In this document: positions 47,390 to 58,968 of the stretch, piece by piece | Layout of the letters: each line of letters opens with the position of its first letter | Position numbering within the stretch: position 1 is the first letter of the stretch | Assembly: GCA_020698575.1 (NCBI GenBank) | Contig: CM036254.1 | Coordinates: 35,957,393-36,021,392, forward strand | Direction of reading: 5' to 3' | Length of the DNA: 64,000 nt | DNA from: Bostrychus sinensis | Lineage: Eukaryota; Chordata; Actinopteri; Gobiiformes; Eleotridae | Program-made: the position numbers and the translations under genes | Notes under the pieces: model-generated | Told to the model about the DNA's origin: nothing | The model's database searches: none | What the model saw: the letters and a program-made list of their open reading frames with translations, nothing else

Positions 47390-47390
47390 A

Positions 47391-47649
47391 GTGATGGGCA
47401 ATACCACACTTAGATTCGATACAATACTGATTACTTTTTAGGGGAATTTAGTCAATACCAATACAGATACCTGATACGCATGATTTCTTATGGGTGAAAT
47501 TTTTACAGTTAAAAAGTTGTTAGCCTTAAAGACAAATCCCTAGACTAATACTGGCCATTTAACATTTAAAAATTGTATCTGTATACAGTATAAATAAACT
47601 TATACCTAACCACAGGAGCCTTTTGTGTTTTTTGACCTGTTTTCTCATT
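47391..47649. mobile_element. Possible hAT-type terminal fragment
   Basis: Begins TAGTGATGGGCAATACCACA and continues with GATACAATACTGAT and ACCAATACAGATACCTGATAC, a style typical of fish hAT MITE ends. The opposite end is not found. Confidence 0.35.
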
Positions 47650-47938
47650 TTGGACCTAGCCTTTAGCCTGCCCAACATTTGGATATTTTTTGGTAATAAA
47701 CACCCACTAAAATGCCCACTTAAAAACTCAAAGGCTCAGATCTTTTCTTACTGAGACCAAAATGCTTTGTTGCACTCACTGTCACAAATGGCCGTAATTA
47801 AACAGCACGGCCTTGTTTACAACTCAGCTTTTTGTTCACTGCGTGCTAATGAAATGGGTCTTCATTTTCCTCAACAATGGTCTTAAAAAGGTCTAAATAA
47901 GTCTTAAATACATCTTGAAGAACCCTGCAGAAACCCTG
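47650..47938. mobile_element. hAT-like MITE, copy 2 (partner of 2937-3304)
   Basis: Matches 3080-3304 in order and orientation and ends CCTGCAGAAACCCTG. The left end is missing or diverged. Confidence 0.6.
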
Positions 47939-48094
47939 ATTTGTCATGCATTAAGAGTCCATTCCCTTGAGGTCACCTTTATACGGCATTTTTTTGAATG
48001 TGAAATTCTTTGAAATGTAAACATTTTCGGAACATGTCATGTAATCAATTATAAGATATTGCCACAGAGATAGAGACTTGTTCTTCTAGAGCAG

Positions 48095-48275
48095 CCTTTT
48101 CTGCAGCCCCTGCTCTGCTCTGAATGCCGCCCACTCACCGGCTCTATTAAAGTCATCATTGTGTTTGTATGGGCCTAATAGACTGATGGTTATGCATGCT
48201 ATGGTGCTGCTGTTGGAGCCAGCGCAGTCATTTAGCTGAGAGCACCACTTGACCGTTTCTGACAGCACCAGCGCT
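48095..48275. other. Candidate conserved non-coding element
   Basis: Compositionally balanced, repeat-free sequence with an octamer-like TATGCATG and AT-hook-like TTAAAGTCATCATTG segments. It sits among otherwise repetitive DNA. Proposed only on appearance; conservation cannot be tested here. Confidence 0.2.
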
Positions 48276-48432
48276 TCAATTAAAGGAAGGGCAGCAGCAG
48301 CCCACCCCCTAACTCCTCATACTGGTACACACATGCACAAATACACTGAAAACAGCCATCAGGGAAAGATCCTTCTGAAAGACCTGTTTTTCTGACAACA
48401 TCCACCTGCGTGAATCAAAGGCACAACGGTAG

Positions 48433-48460
<28 letters not shown>
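48433..48460. repeat. CT dinucleotide microsatellite
   Basis: Fourteen uninterrupted TC/CT units. Confidence 0.95.
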
Positions 48461-48463
<3 letters not shown>

Positions 48464-48869
48464 TATGCCTCTTGACAGGGCGAACAGGAAAAAGGCAGCG
48501 CCCACGCTCTCATGGAGGCAGGCCAGAGAACGTGGAGGGCTCTTGTACCTCTGCAGCAGAACAGAGGCTGAGGTCTAAAGAGGGCCACACAGAATACATT
48601 CTGATAACTTCACTTGTGTTTGCCATGTGTTTGACCGATGAGTAAGTTTTAAAAAAGCAGTATGTTGGTATGTTAATACTGAATACTAAAAAAGTGAAGT
48701 AGCAACAACACAAAGATTAAACTCAACCCAGTTATGAATATTGTAAATTAATTATGGCATCTGTAATTTTTATTTTTTATAACGTAAGAAGAGGTGCACT
48801 TGCTACAGTGTTTACCATGGCTGTGGCTACAAATTGGCACAATAATATCAAAACTACATTATCTTTATA

Positions 48870-49167
48870 TGAATGGATTGGATTTATATTGCACTTTTAC
48901 AAGCTTCTCAAAGTCGCTTTACAATTTGGTCCATTATTCATTCACTCCTCAGTCACACTCAGTGGTGGTGAGCTACTTCTGTAGCCACAGCTGCCCTGGG
49001 GCAGACTGACGGAAGCGTGGCTACCATTTTGTGCCTACGGCCCCTCCGACCACCACCAAACACAGTCACACTGACACATTTATACATAGGCAAGTGTGCA
49101 ATGCATGTGGCGGGGCTGCAGACTGGGTTAGTGGGTGAGCGTCTCTACTCACTGAGCTACTGCTGTC
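48870..49167 (-). mobile_element. tRNA-derived SINE, copy 2, with 7-bp TSD
   Basis: In reverse complement it starts GGACAGCAGTAGCTCAGTGA (A box). The body is GTCGGAGGGGCCGTAGGC and the tail TTGTAAAGCGACTTTGAG, then AAAAGTGCAATATAAATCCA. The direct repeats CTTTATA at 48863-48869 and 49168-49174 support insertion. The B box is deleted or decayed. The L2-like tail suggests a LINE partner of that kind. Confidence 0.85.
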
Positions 49168-49174
49168 CTTTATA

Positions 49175-49842
49175 CAAACATATCAGCTAATAAGGGGTCA
49201 ACATTTCTCTTCTGTATGTTGATACATGAAAAATAATAATTGACAAATTCTGTATGGCTGATAAATACATGGAAACCTTCAGCTGGTAAATCTGACAAAA
49301 ATAAAAGAGCTACTTTGTAACTGCAGGTACGTGGCTGGGATCAAAAAATAGAGTTAAGGCTCATTTATCTACCCATTTTATATGTAAATAGATCCGTCTG
49401 TTCCAAGCATTGCTGGCGTCACAGCATTTATACTTCCAACTGTTTTCTTTGTCAACACGTGCATGTTAAATAACCAGTAGGAGGCAATCGCCGACAGTCA
49501 AAGATTTTACCAAGATGGAAGAAAAATAGCAACTGTAAACAAACATGGTGGTGCTGACTGAGGTTTTTAAACTGCATTTAATGGAAAAGAGCCAAGAAAA
49601 CAAGGCAAAACTAGCTGTGGTCTGTTCAGTCTTTGAATATATCATGACAAATGGTCACTCCTAAAAAGTTCAGCCGGTTCTTCTGCTGTGATTGTTGAGG
49701 TGTGTTTACTAACACCCCCAATGGTCAACACATCTACTGCTGTTTGTCTGTATCCTCAAGCTCTGGGGAAACGGACCAAAGTACGACAGAATAAACGCAG
49801 AAGACGGACAGAGTGCTCCATCCGTATCCGAATGTGTATTTA
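49175..49842. other. No feature recognised
   Basis: No supported gene. Confidence 0.35.
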
Positions 49843-49854
49843 ATGTAGAGTATA

Positions 49855-49964
49855 TTCATTTTCTACCGCTTATTCCCGTGAGGGGTCGTGGGTGACTGGA
49901 GCCTATCCCAGTAACTTTGGGCCGTAGGCGGGGTACACCCTGGACAGGGGCCAGCTTGTCGCAG
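49855..49964 (-). mobile_element. Truncated non-LTR element 3' end (RTE-like tail) with 12-bp TSD
   Basis: Perfect direct repeats ATGTAGAGTATA at 49843-49854 and 49965-49976 bracket 110 bp. The insert carries the very common fish repeat phrases CTACCGCTTATTCCCGTGAG, GGTCGTGGGTGACTGGAGCC and GGCGGGGTACACCCTGGACA. On the minus strand it ends AAGCGGTAGAAAATGAA, like the tail region of RTE-type LINEs. Confidence 0.8.
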
Positions 49965-49976
49965 ATGTAGAGTATA

Positions 49977-52276
49977 AATAAGCTTTTAGTGTTCTTATCA
50001 GATGCTAAGGTAAAACAGTTATTTACTTTAGCATCTTCATTTACATCTGCTCTTTGGCATCGCGCCGTCTGTTTCAATTTTATACTTGTGTTATACTTAA
50101 TGAGAGCACAGTGTTTTGGCACCAAGTCGCAGAGACCACTAAGTGACTACTGACATAAGAAGATAGGGCCAGATTTACGAAGACATGCTAAACTGCGAGT
50201 GCAGACTGAGAAATAGCAGCTTCTATTTGACCCCCACAGAAGCAGTGGCCAGTTCTTGTCCTCCTTAGTTTGTTTTTTATCTTTATTTTATTAAAATTTT
50301 ATATGCAGTCCTGCTTTTTGGGTCTTTTTTCTTTGTGCCCCTGGCAGAGAATACTGCCTCATACAATATGGTCTATGTTATACTGTTTTAATTCAACTTA
50401 ACTAGATAGTTTATTCTTGTGAAATGTTTCATACTGAAGACTCTGCTGTTGTCCAAAGTCAAAAAACACTCCCATGTGAGGCGAGGGGAGAGACAGAGTA
50501 AAGGAACATTTTTTTATTTTCTGTCAGATTGATGTGTTAGAGACCTGTAAGACCTCTCTTTGTTAAGTAAACTGCACTGTGTCAGGGAGCGCTTCTTCTG
50601 TTTTCTTCCAACGTGATTCAGAGTTTGAAGTGACGGGACAACGATGGGAGTTCAAGTGGGCCAGAGGTGTGTTAGGACGCTGACATCTAAGCATTCACTG
50701 GGATAAACACAAGTTAACTCTGGCGAAAATGCTCAGTTTTAAAAATTAATTTAGTCACTGAATCAAAATCTGAGAGAGATGCTAACCTGCAGTTGCTTCT
50801 GGAATTGCTCCACTTTTAGCACTTCTTATTCATTTAGCATGCACACAAACCTTTAATTAATCTGGCCCTTAGTACTTTACTCTGTATAATGAGCTGTTCT
50901 TGTGTCAGTATTGTAGTTTTCTCATGTTTGCTCCTCCTCAAGCCCAGAGGAAAGCCTGTTGTGATTATGTGGTCCTGTTGGCCTCAGTAAACCAGGACAC
51001 ATCTTTTTGTTAACATCCACAGAAACACTGGCCAAATGTGTTCGAGTGTACTCAGCACGCACAGAGGTGACTGAAGCCCCCCCCCTCTCTGAATCTCTTC
51101 ATCAGAACTAAACAAACACAGTCACAAAAACATAAAAGATAAGTCTCTCTCAGTGAGGATCTGACAAAATGTGCTGTCACTGGATCAAACGCACTTAAAG
51201 ACACAGCCTTTGTTATTTTGGCTGGATCTTCAGCACCTACTGTCAGTAGATGCTCAGGAGGAGATAGACCACTCCCAACATGTCAGTATAATGTGTAAAA
51301 ATCATATTTACTGAATGCTGGCTCCATCTGTTCTAATATTTTGTTTGAGTTGCCCTTCTCTGCATGTCTTTATGTTCTGTGGCTGTTATGTAATTCATAT
51401 GCACCTGCTGCTTAGCTTCACGAAAACTTCCCTCTGAGGCTTTCCTTGAATAATGAAGGACATTAGGCCGGTCCTTGATCAGACTTGTGTTGATGTGGAT
51501 GTGTGGGATCTATCTGACTCCTAACACTTATTTTTACACAAACAAACATAAGCCACTAAATGCACAATTGCTTTGCACTGATGGGCCTGGCTGCTGCACA
51601 ATACTCTACTCCTCGTCCGTCATCCTGGAGCTTTTAAACACGGCTGATTGTTTTACCTTCCTCCTCTCACTGCAGCGGCCGTGCGCTCGTCTTCATTCAT
51701 GATAAAGAGCACATGAATAAAACATGGAATTATTCCAGCAGTGAGTCCAGAGTCGCGTGGATGCTTCAGTGAAGGGTGCACTTCCACACATCGGTCAAGT
51801 GCAGCTCTTATCCGTATCAGAGCTGATAATAGATGAGGCTGTGTTCTCGGCCTCTGAGCGGTAGTGTGACCTTCAGCGCTGCATTTAGACACACACACAT
51901 GCACACACACTGAGCAGATAAGAGATTGGTGCATATACATGTTCACAACCTTGCAAATGGATGTATTATCTGAGGAATGTGCAAAGTGCTCTGCTCTACA
52001 AGTGTTTCAGTGAGTACGGCGGCTTTGACTGGTGAAGCTGGAGCCTGCAGGTTCATATAACAGCCTGGGTTTAATTTCCTTCAAATAATTTGTCAAGCCT
52101 AAAGACTGAGACACATCAATCCAATGCCCGACCGCTGTCAGAAGAGGCAGGGCGACTGCTCTGTGTCCTCAAGTCTCCCCTGGTCTGCACAAAAAGTGGC
52201 AACTATCTGTAACGGGCTTTTGTAAACAAACCAGCCTGATGCTGACATGTCCAATCGGCCAAAACTAGGTCCAGCT
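49977..52276. other. Mostly unique-looking DNA
   Basis: No gene supported. The segment 51365-51470, with GTAATTCATATGCACCTGCT and similar balanced sequence, is a weak candidate for a conserved non-coding element. CA-rich sequence lies near 51890-51912. Confidence 0.35.
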
Positions 52277-52350
52277 GCACCCTGGTATGGCTCAGTTGGT
52301 AGAGCTGCGGTACATGTGCATGATGTTGTGGATTAGAGTCTGGACTCCAA
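52277..52350 (+). mobile_element. tRNA-like SINE head or tRNA pseudogene
   Basis: Contains ATGGCTCAGTTGGTAGAGCT, a near-perfect A box. A weak B box (TTAGAGTCTGGACTCC) follows at tRNA-like spacing. No acceptor-stem pairing is apparent. Confidence 0.45.
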
Positions 52351-52439
52351 CACATGGCCGAGTTTGCATTTGGAAGCTGTTGCTGTGAACCCACAACATG
52401 CAGTCTCTCAATAAGTGCACCAGACCATCCTTAAGCTGG

Positions 52440-53075
52440 ATCAAAAAATGGTCATCAGCCTCAACAACAGAAAGGACACATTAGACTTGGACAAAAAACT
52501 CCTAAAGAAGCCAGACCAGGTCTGGAACAGCATTCTTTGGACAGATGAGACTCAGACCAACCTGTACCAGAATGATGGACAGAGAAAAGTCTAGAGAAGG
52601 CTTGGAATGGCTCATGATCCAAAGCATACTGCAAAAGCAGCCCAGGAGTGTTTCAAGACAAGTAAAATATTCTGCAATGGCCAAGTCAGTCAACAGACCT
52701 CAGCCCAACTGCGCTGCTGTTTAAGACAAAATTTAATAAACAAAGACCCACAAATGACTGAAAACAGCTGCAGTAAAGGCCTGGTAGAGAATCACAAGGG
52801 AGGAAACTCAGTGTTTGGTGATGTCCATGGGCTCCAAACTTCAGGCAGTTATCCCTCCAAAAGATTTTTTAAAAAGTATTAAGAATGAACATTTTATTTA
52901 TGGTTATGTTCATTTGTCCAATTACTTCTGAGCCCCTGAAAAAGAGGCGGCTACACATTAAAGAGCTGTGATTCCTAAACCCTTCCTCCCGTTTGGACAT
53001 GAATACTCTCAAATTACAGCTGAGAGTCTGCACTTACAACAAGACTTGTATCAGTGACCAAATATTTATGGACCT
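52440..53075 (+). pseudogene. Tc1/mariner transposase relic
   Basis: The plus-strand reading contains VWNSILWTDETQTNLYQNDG, the W-x-D-E-T block at the first or second catalytic aspartate. After a stop, MAHDPKHTAKAAQECFK follows in the same frame (the D-P-K-H-T block). The 45 or so residues normally between them are missing. A PSQ-P-DLNP-like piece follows in a shifted frame near 52690. The 3' flank has the familiar TTTGTCCAATTACTTCTGAG sequence and an end near CAAATATTTATGGACCT that resembles a TIR. Decayed and non-functional. Confidence 0.75.
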
Positions 53076-53079
53076 ATTT

Positions 53080-53626
53080 GTAGATTACAGATGAAAATCA
53101 ACATGGTGGAAGGGCATCCCCCCTGAACACCACTGTGAGCACATGACCCTCAGATTTTGTAAGTTGACCAAGAATGTCTAGTGTAACCTGCTCTACATTT
53201 CAACAGACTCAAGCAGAGACGAATGTATACATTAGAAACGATTTATTAAAAATTATTAAAATAAGTTTGGTGCTTAGACCCTGGCAGGAAAGACGTTAAG
53301 CAAGGTACAGAGCAGGGTAGACAATAGGAAGTCTTCCCCCTGGAGCCTAGACCCTGGTGGTGGTGAAGATGAGGTGGATCTCCTGGAGCAGAGATGAAGA
53401 GGAGATATTTGCTGCAGAGGCAGTGACGTGGAGGAGGAGGGCTGCATGAGCTGAATAGCTGACTGGTGAGGCAAAGAGGCAGAGGTGTGGCATGCAGAAA
53501 TTGAGGTGTCCTCCCAGTGCAGGTGTAGTGAAGCAGCAGCAGCTTGATGAGCAGGGGCGGAGTCTTCCAGGCTGAACTTGAGCTATAGCTTCATAACTCC
53601 ACACAAAGAGGGGGTGCTTTTTGACT
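53080..53626. other. No feature recognised
   Basis: GA-rich and CT-rich segments around 53340-53540. The minus-strand frames here have no domain. Confidence 0.35.
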
Positions 53627-54060
53627 AGGGCTGTAACAGTATTGGCATTATCATGATGTCACAATAGCAAAAGTCTCTCAGTATGGTTGTGTACAGTATC
53701 AAACAGTACACACCCTGAGCCAAAAAGTAGCATGGTATAAAAAACAGAGAGAACTACATAGACCATGATCCTTCTCTGTTTCAGCTCAACCAATATGTCA
53801 GGGGCAGGTGTTTTTATGTAGCGATAGCAAACAAGGATATGAATTCAGAGATACTATCAGGGTAGCTTTTTAAGTGTTGCTGCAGATAAAAAAAAAATTG
53901 TTAGCAGATTGGGCCAAGCGATTTTTGCATGCAGATTATGTGAATCATGGGCTATTTCTTCATATTTTGAGTGACAAATCTTTAAAACTCAAAGACAATC
54001 ACACTGAAACCAGGTGGAATCAGCTCGTCTCTGTGTCTGAGGAGCTGCTCTGTCTGTGAG
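53627..54060. mobile_element. Possible hAT-type element, left end only
   Basis: Begins TAGGGCTGTAACAGTATTGG, a TAGGGCTGTAAC end seen in many fish hAT elements. The right end is not found, so the limit given is arbitrary. Confidence 0.35.
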
Positions 54061-54599
54061 AGAAGGATGGGGGGCGGTGTTTTCATACACTGTTCCACGG
54101 GTTTAGGGTGGTTTTTAAGTTGTTGTCGGGGAGCTTTTTCAACCCTGGCTACTATTAACAACTTGTGACTGTAAGTGGTTTTCAGAAAAAAGTCTGGACG
54201 TTGAAGGAAACATTCCCTGCCACCGTGGCTCATAACAGCACAAGAGCTGAAGAACTCACAAGATAAATCAACAATTATTTAGACTTACGGCTGTTTTTCT
54301 GTAACAGAGAATTCAAAAGGTTAGAAAATAATACACTAAAAGGTCCTATAAAAAATGTTATATCTTCACCTGTGGCACCCCTCAGCTCATTTATTTCCTC
54401 TCTCTCCTGGTCTCTGTACGCTCCTTTAGATCATTAGAGGAGGCTGGAAATGCGTTGAAATCCATATAAACTAACTTCACAGTGTCCCGAAAAGAATGGG
54501 TGTGAACAGTTGTTTGTTATCCAAAAGCAGAAGATGACATATTAACAAAAAAAAAAAAAAAATGGTGCTAGCTTACATAGAGTGACTTTACATCTCTGA
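54061..54599. other. No feature recognised
   Basis: No supported gene. A-run at about 54547-54562. Confidence 0.35.
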
Positions 54600-54780
54600 G
54601 CTGATTAACAGCATTTAGTGCTTTCCTCTGAGGGATTTTTTTTAACTTTATCTTGTTTCCATTTTGACATTTTTTACACAAGCCTTTGTACAACCTGCTT
54701 TTGCTGCTGTCTCTGTTCAGAAATAAGTACAAAGTTGTTCATAATACAGTGTTCTGGTGTTTTATGTCAACAAAACAAAA
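54600..54780 (+). repeat. Unclassified interspersed repeat, copy 2
   Basis: Partner of 37617-37885 (shared phrases listed there). It is shorter, with indels. Confidence 0.6.
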
Positions 54781-55335
54781 CTCAAGCAAAGGGAGACCAG
54801 ACTCTGAATGGAATAGAAAAAGAGTTTGTTGAATACTCTCCTCTGTACTTCCTGACTATTGTGAGCAGTGCTTTCTGAGAGACATGCTGTTGATTTATAA
54901 GAGCGTCATGGCCAAAACTTATGTGATCAAAATGTAAACTTTCTCTGTAGTAGATTAGAGCAGATAAAACAGGAAGTATAATGAAGTTGTCAAGGCGATC
55001 CATGCAGAGGCGTATGTATGCAGTGTGTGACAGCAGGCCGCTCGCTTCGCTGTGTGCGTGCACCCATAGCGGTCCGGGCAATCACTGCAATCAAGAGCAC
55101 ACACCTCATGCACCTTTGAACAGTTTAAAAATGCCGCACCAGTCATTTGACCGGTCTGCATCAGAACGGACAGACGACAACAGCAGCGGCTAAAACGCTG
55201 GTCAAAGGCACTCATCACATTGAACCCTTTGAACTTGTGCTGTGCAGAAAAAGGACTGCCCGTAAGGACTAGTCATCCATCTTTGTTCAGCCTCTGGTTG
55301 TAGCTAATGTGGTCTCTGTGTGAATTTTGGGTAAA
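54781..55335. other. No feature recognised
   Basis: Overlapping frames on both strands at 54955-55218 (60-99 codons) have no recognised domain. Confidence 0.35.
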
Positions 55336-55343
55336 GTTCTGGC

Positions 55344-56008
55344 TAGAGATGGGATTTATGGCTTTTTAAAGGGAGCCGAATCTTTTTGGGAACCTTTCAT
55401 TTCTAAGAGCTGTTCAAAAAACTGGCTTATTTTTGGATTTATGTAATTTTGAGAAGCCAGTCAGTTCATTTAGAAAATAAACACATCTACCTCTGCATAG
55501 AGTGAGACCACCAGTTAGGATTTAATATGTCAAAAATGTGCACAATATAGCTACCTTGACATATGTATGTAAAAAATGTCATTAAAAACTAAGCAGGCAA
55601 CAATAAACTTTCATGCAAAACAACTTTTAGTTCAAAATTTAATTTACCACAAAAGAACACTGTAAACAATTTAAATAATAAAAAGATAAAAATAAAAATA
55701 GTGACACCAAAGACTGCAGTAATTCTGTACTGCTAGTACTAAAGTACCTTCTGACTAATGTGCATCGGAGCAAACCCTGTGTATGTGCTCCTCTCTCTCT
55801 ATATATATATATCTTTCTGTTTCTGTATGACTCTCTCTTTAGCCTTTATTCTTCTTCTACTTTTTCTTTTGAGGTTTTTACGCAGTTGGCAAACAAAAAA
55901 ACAAATTTTGGGAAAAGAAAAAAAACAAAAAAAAAACCAACAAAACACGTGCACCACTCAGTCCACAACATTCACGGTGAAGGATCGCTCATGAACATCA
56001 CGTCTCTA
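55344..56008. mobile_element. hAT-type MITE with 8-bp TSD
   Basis: GTTCTGGC is duplicated at 55336-55343 and 56009-56016. The ends TAGAGATGGGATTTATGG and, in reverse complement, TAGAGACGTGATGTTCATG are inverted repeats. The interior has a CT/TA-rich tract near 55790-55815 and A-rich segments near 55915-55945. Non-coding. Confidence 0.85.
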
Positions 56009-56016
56009 GTTCTGGC

Positions 56017-58968
56017 TAAAATGTTAACTTTTGCCTGGGTAAAGTAAATTGTTTAACATGGGTAAAGTATCCTCTGTTAAATATAATTGTTAAAAATATA
56101 TACTATAATCTTGACAACGTATCTATATAATTCATTTAAATATGTATCTTGTGGTAAATTAGAAATGGGTTGCCTACCTTATTTATGCATTGTGTGAACT
56201 GTTAAATGTATATTTTTGTAACCCTGCTTAAATACATATTTTATGGTTAAAAGTAAAGTGTTAAAAATGCTAAAAACAGTTTAAACTGCATTCTGTATAA
56301 GCTATTGAAATTTACATCATTTAAAAAGGTAAAACTGTAATATAAAATGCTAAAATCTAGATAAAATGTAAAATTCTGCTTAGTTTAAAAATTAAATGGT
56401 TTTGTTAAGTTTTTGGCTGTAAATACAAATGATAATTTTGCTAATATTTGCCTATGTGTTATGGTAGAGCTAGGGTGAATTTCTATGTCCTTTGGTGTAT
56501 TTTTCCTGGTTAAAATTAATGGTAAAATTTGTATTTGCCTGGTTCAGATTTAAACCCGCTTACCTGCACTGTGGAAACATTTGTTGCATTTACGTAAATG
56601 TTGTCCTTTGGTTTTGTGTTTTTTAGGTTTTTCCACCTAATTCTAACTAATGCTAACACCTACTCCTAAATTACTACAAATAAAATTGAATTATTTAGTG
56701 AAAGTGAAATCTATCCTGAGTTGAGGCCTTTGTTTTAATCAAGTGTGGGGAAGCTGCACAGGGGAAAATACACATGACAATAGTAGAATTAAAACTGATA
56801 AATGAAATCATCCATGTATAAGTATATAAGTGTTCTGTAGTTAAGTTTTGGCACGCCCCTCTCGGTGTTCCTCTGATCGTTAGTACGCAGCTCACACAGC
56901 GAACAGACTCAAGATCCACCTCTGCTCAGCTCCAATTCATCATCCTTTCTTCCCCACTGCTCTGTTTTAAGTCCTCTGCATTTCTCTCCTCACCTTATTT
57001 CCCCCGCTCCCCTCGGTTTGTTCTGGAGAAACCCAGCGGCGACAGAGATGGAGACCATCACGTTATCAACATGAGGGACAGCAGCGGACCAGAGGATCCA
57101 TCAAAATGCTAAATATACTTTATCTGCCATGGCATATTCAGCAGAGTGTAACATAAACGCACAGGGCAAGCTCATAAAGAAATACTAATATTGCTGTTTG
57201 AATGCTGAGCATGTTGAGTTCAAAGACAGGCTGTAAACAAGGACGACCTGCAGCCGATGACAGTTCACCCTGAGACACACTTCAATTTAATTGCAAAACA
57301 AGCCTGAATGAAGACGGAGATTCTTGTACGATTTTGTTGGAGGAAAATGGTCATAAGTATCAAAAGGATTTCAACTTCTCTTAATCATATTCATAAACAT
57401 TTATTTGCCAAGTGAAAGGAAATTATGCAGCTTATCAGGAACAGGGCCTGGAAATGAACAATCCCCCAAACCAATGACAGCTACAGTATCTCTGTGAAAG
57501 GCATTGAAATGTCCAGCCTGCTGCATATTAATGTCTATCTGAGTTGTGTATGCAGCCATTGTTTGCTGGTCTACAAGGCTGGTCAACTATTCAGTGGCTG
57601 CTGATTATACAGAGCATCTAATCATAGATTTGTCTGGAGGTGTGGCATCACCTGTCATGAGCAAATTTTATGTTAGAGTCAAACCTTTCTTGTTTTTTTT
57701 TGATTGTTCATCACCTGGAGGGGCCCTGGAGTAGACCTAGAACCAAGGCATAAGTGCTCTATTCAGTCGTTTAGGGCCACAAACTTTAAAATTCATTTCA
57801 TTTCTACTCCTTACACCTCTCTGCCCCACGTACACTGTGTCATTTCAAAACTAGACCCCATTCTCCAAACTTCATCTTGTGTAGTGCTCTCATATCTGTA
57901 ACTGCTTATTTACACACATAGATTACTGAGTGGGGTCACCCTGTACCCCACAGACAAAAATCTGTAAAACAAAAAACAAACAAAAAACAAAAAACAAAGA
58001 AAACATACTGAGATATTTTGTTTGGTCTTCATTAGTGATGTGCTAACTATCATTTCAAGTAAAATATTTTGCTTATATGTTGATATATTTAGACACCCCA
58101 AATTAGACTTTCTTCACTAAGTGCATGCTTCATTTAAGGGACAGTCCACAATAATACAAACTTCATTCTCATGATGGATTAGTTTAGAATAATTTAAAAG
58201 AAACTTTAGTTTTAGCTCATTTTTATGGTAAAAGTGGGTGGGGCCATATTCACTCTTATACAGAATAATCCTAATCCACAAAAAATGTCAAGTTTAACTT
58301 TTTAAAACAGGAGTTTGTCTTTCATTAAATCATAAATAAAACCCTGGCTTTATATGATTTTTGATCAGTACTAAAGCTAAATCAGTGTAAAATGGATTTA
58401 TCAGGTAAAGTCCCTGAGCCACTTTGGCTTGGAAGTGAAGGGTTAGATTCTGCTGTTATTGTTCTGGAGCTGTAACTCTAGACTTTCTCTCTGATCTGAA
58501 ATGTTGCAGACAGTTTGTATGAACAGGCTGCATGTGTTTTATTGCTCGTGTCGCCAGTAGGGGGCACTCTGTCAGGACATTGGGCCTCATTCATAAACCT
58601 TCTTATCAGCAAATTTGTACTTAAGCCCTTCTTAGGAGGATTTTTAGCATTCACCAATTTTTTCTTCTGGAAGAATAAATCCAAGCACAGGTCTGAGGAC
58701 TCTTATGCACAGAAATTCAGCAGTTTCATAATTTTATCAGACCCCCAATAAAACAAAAAATATAAATTTCAGTCTGATTGTAGATTACTTTTTTTTTTTT
58801 TTTACAAATGATTCGTCATTAAATTAATATTATTTAAAAGAAAAACAGTGATCAGTGGTGATATAGACCAGGTATAAAAATATAACAGACTTCTTACTTG
58901 CTGCTGCTACAGTGCAGCTTTGAGCAGAGACCACAGCCTCAGTCTCTGTCTCTGCCTCAGTCCCCACT
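56017..58968. other. AT-rich DNA with one candidate conserved non-coding segment
   Basis: 56040-56700 is very AT-rich with GTTAAAA/TAAAAT-like recurring phrases. 57405-57670 is repeat-free and balanced (for example CCAATGACAGCTACAGTATC and GCTGCATATTAATGTC), the look of a vertebrate conserved non-coding element, but unproven. No coding exon recognised. Confidence 0.3.
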
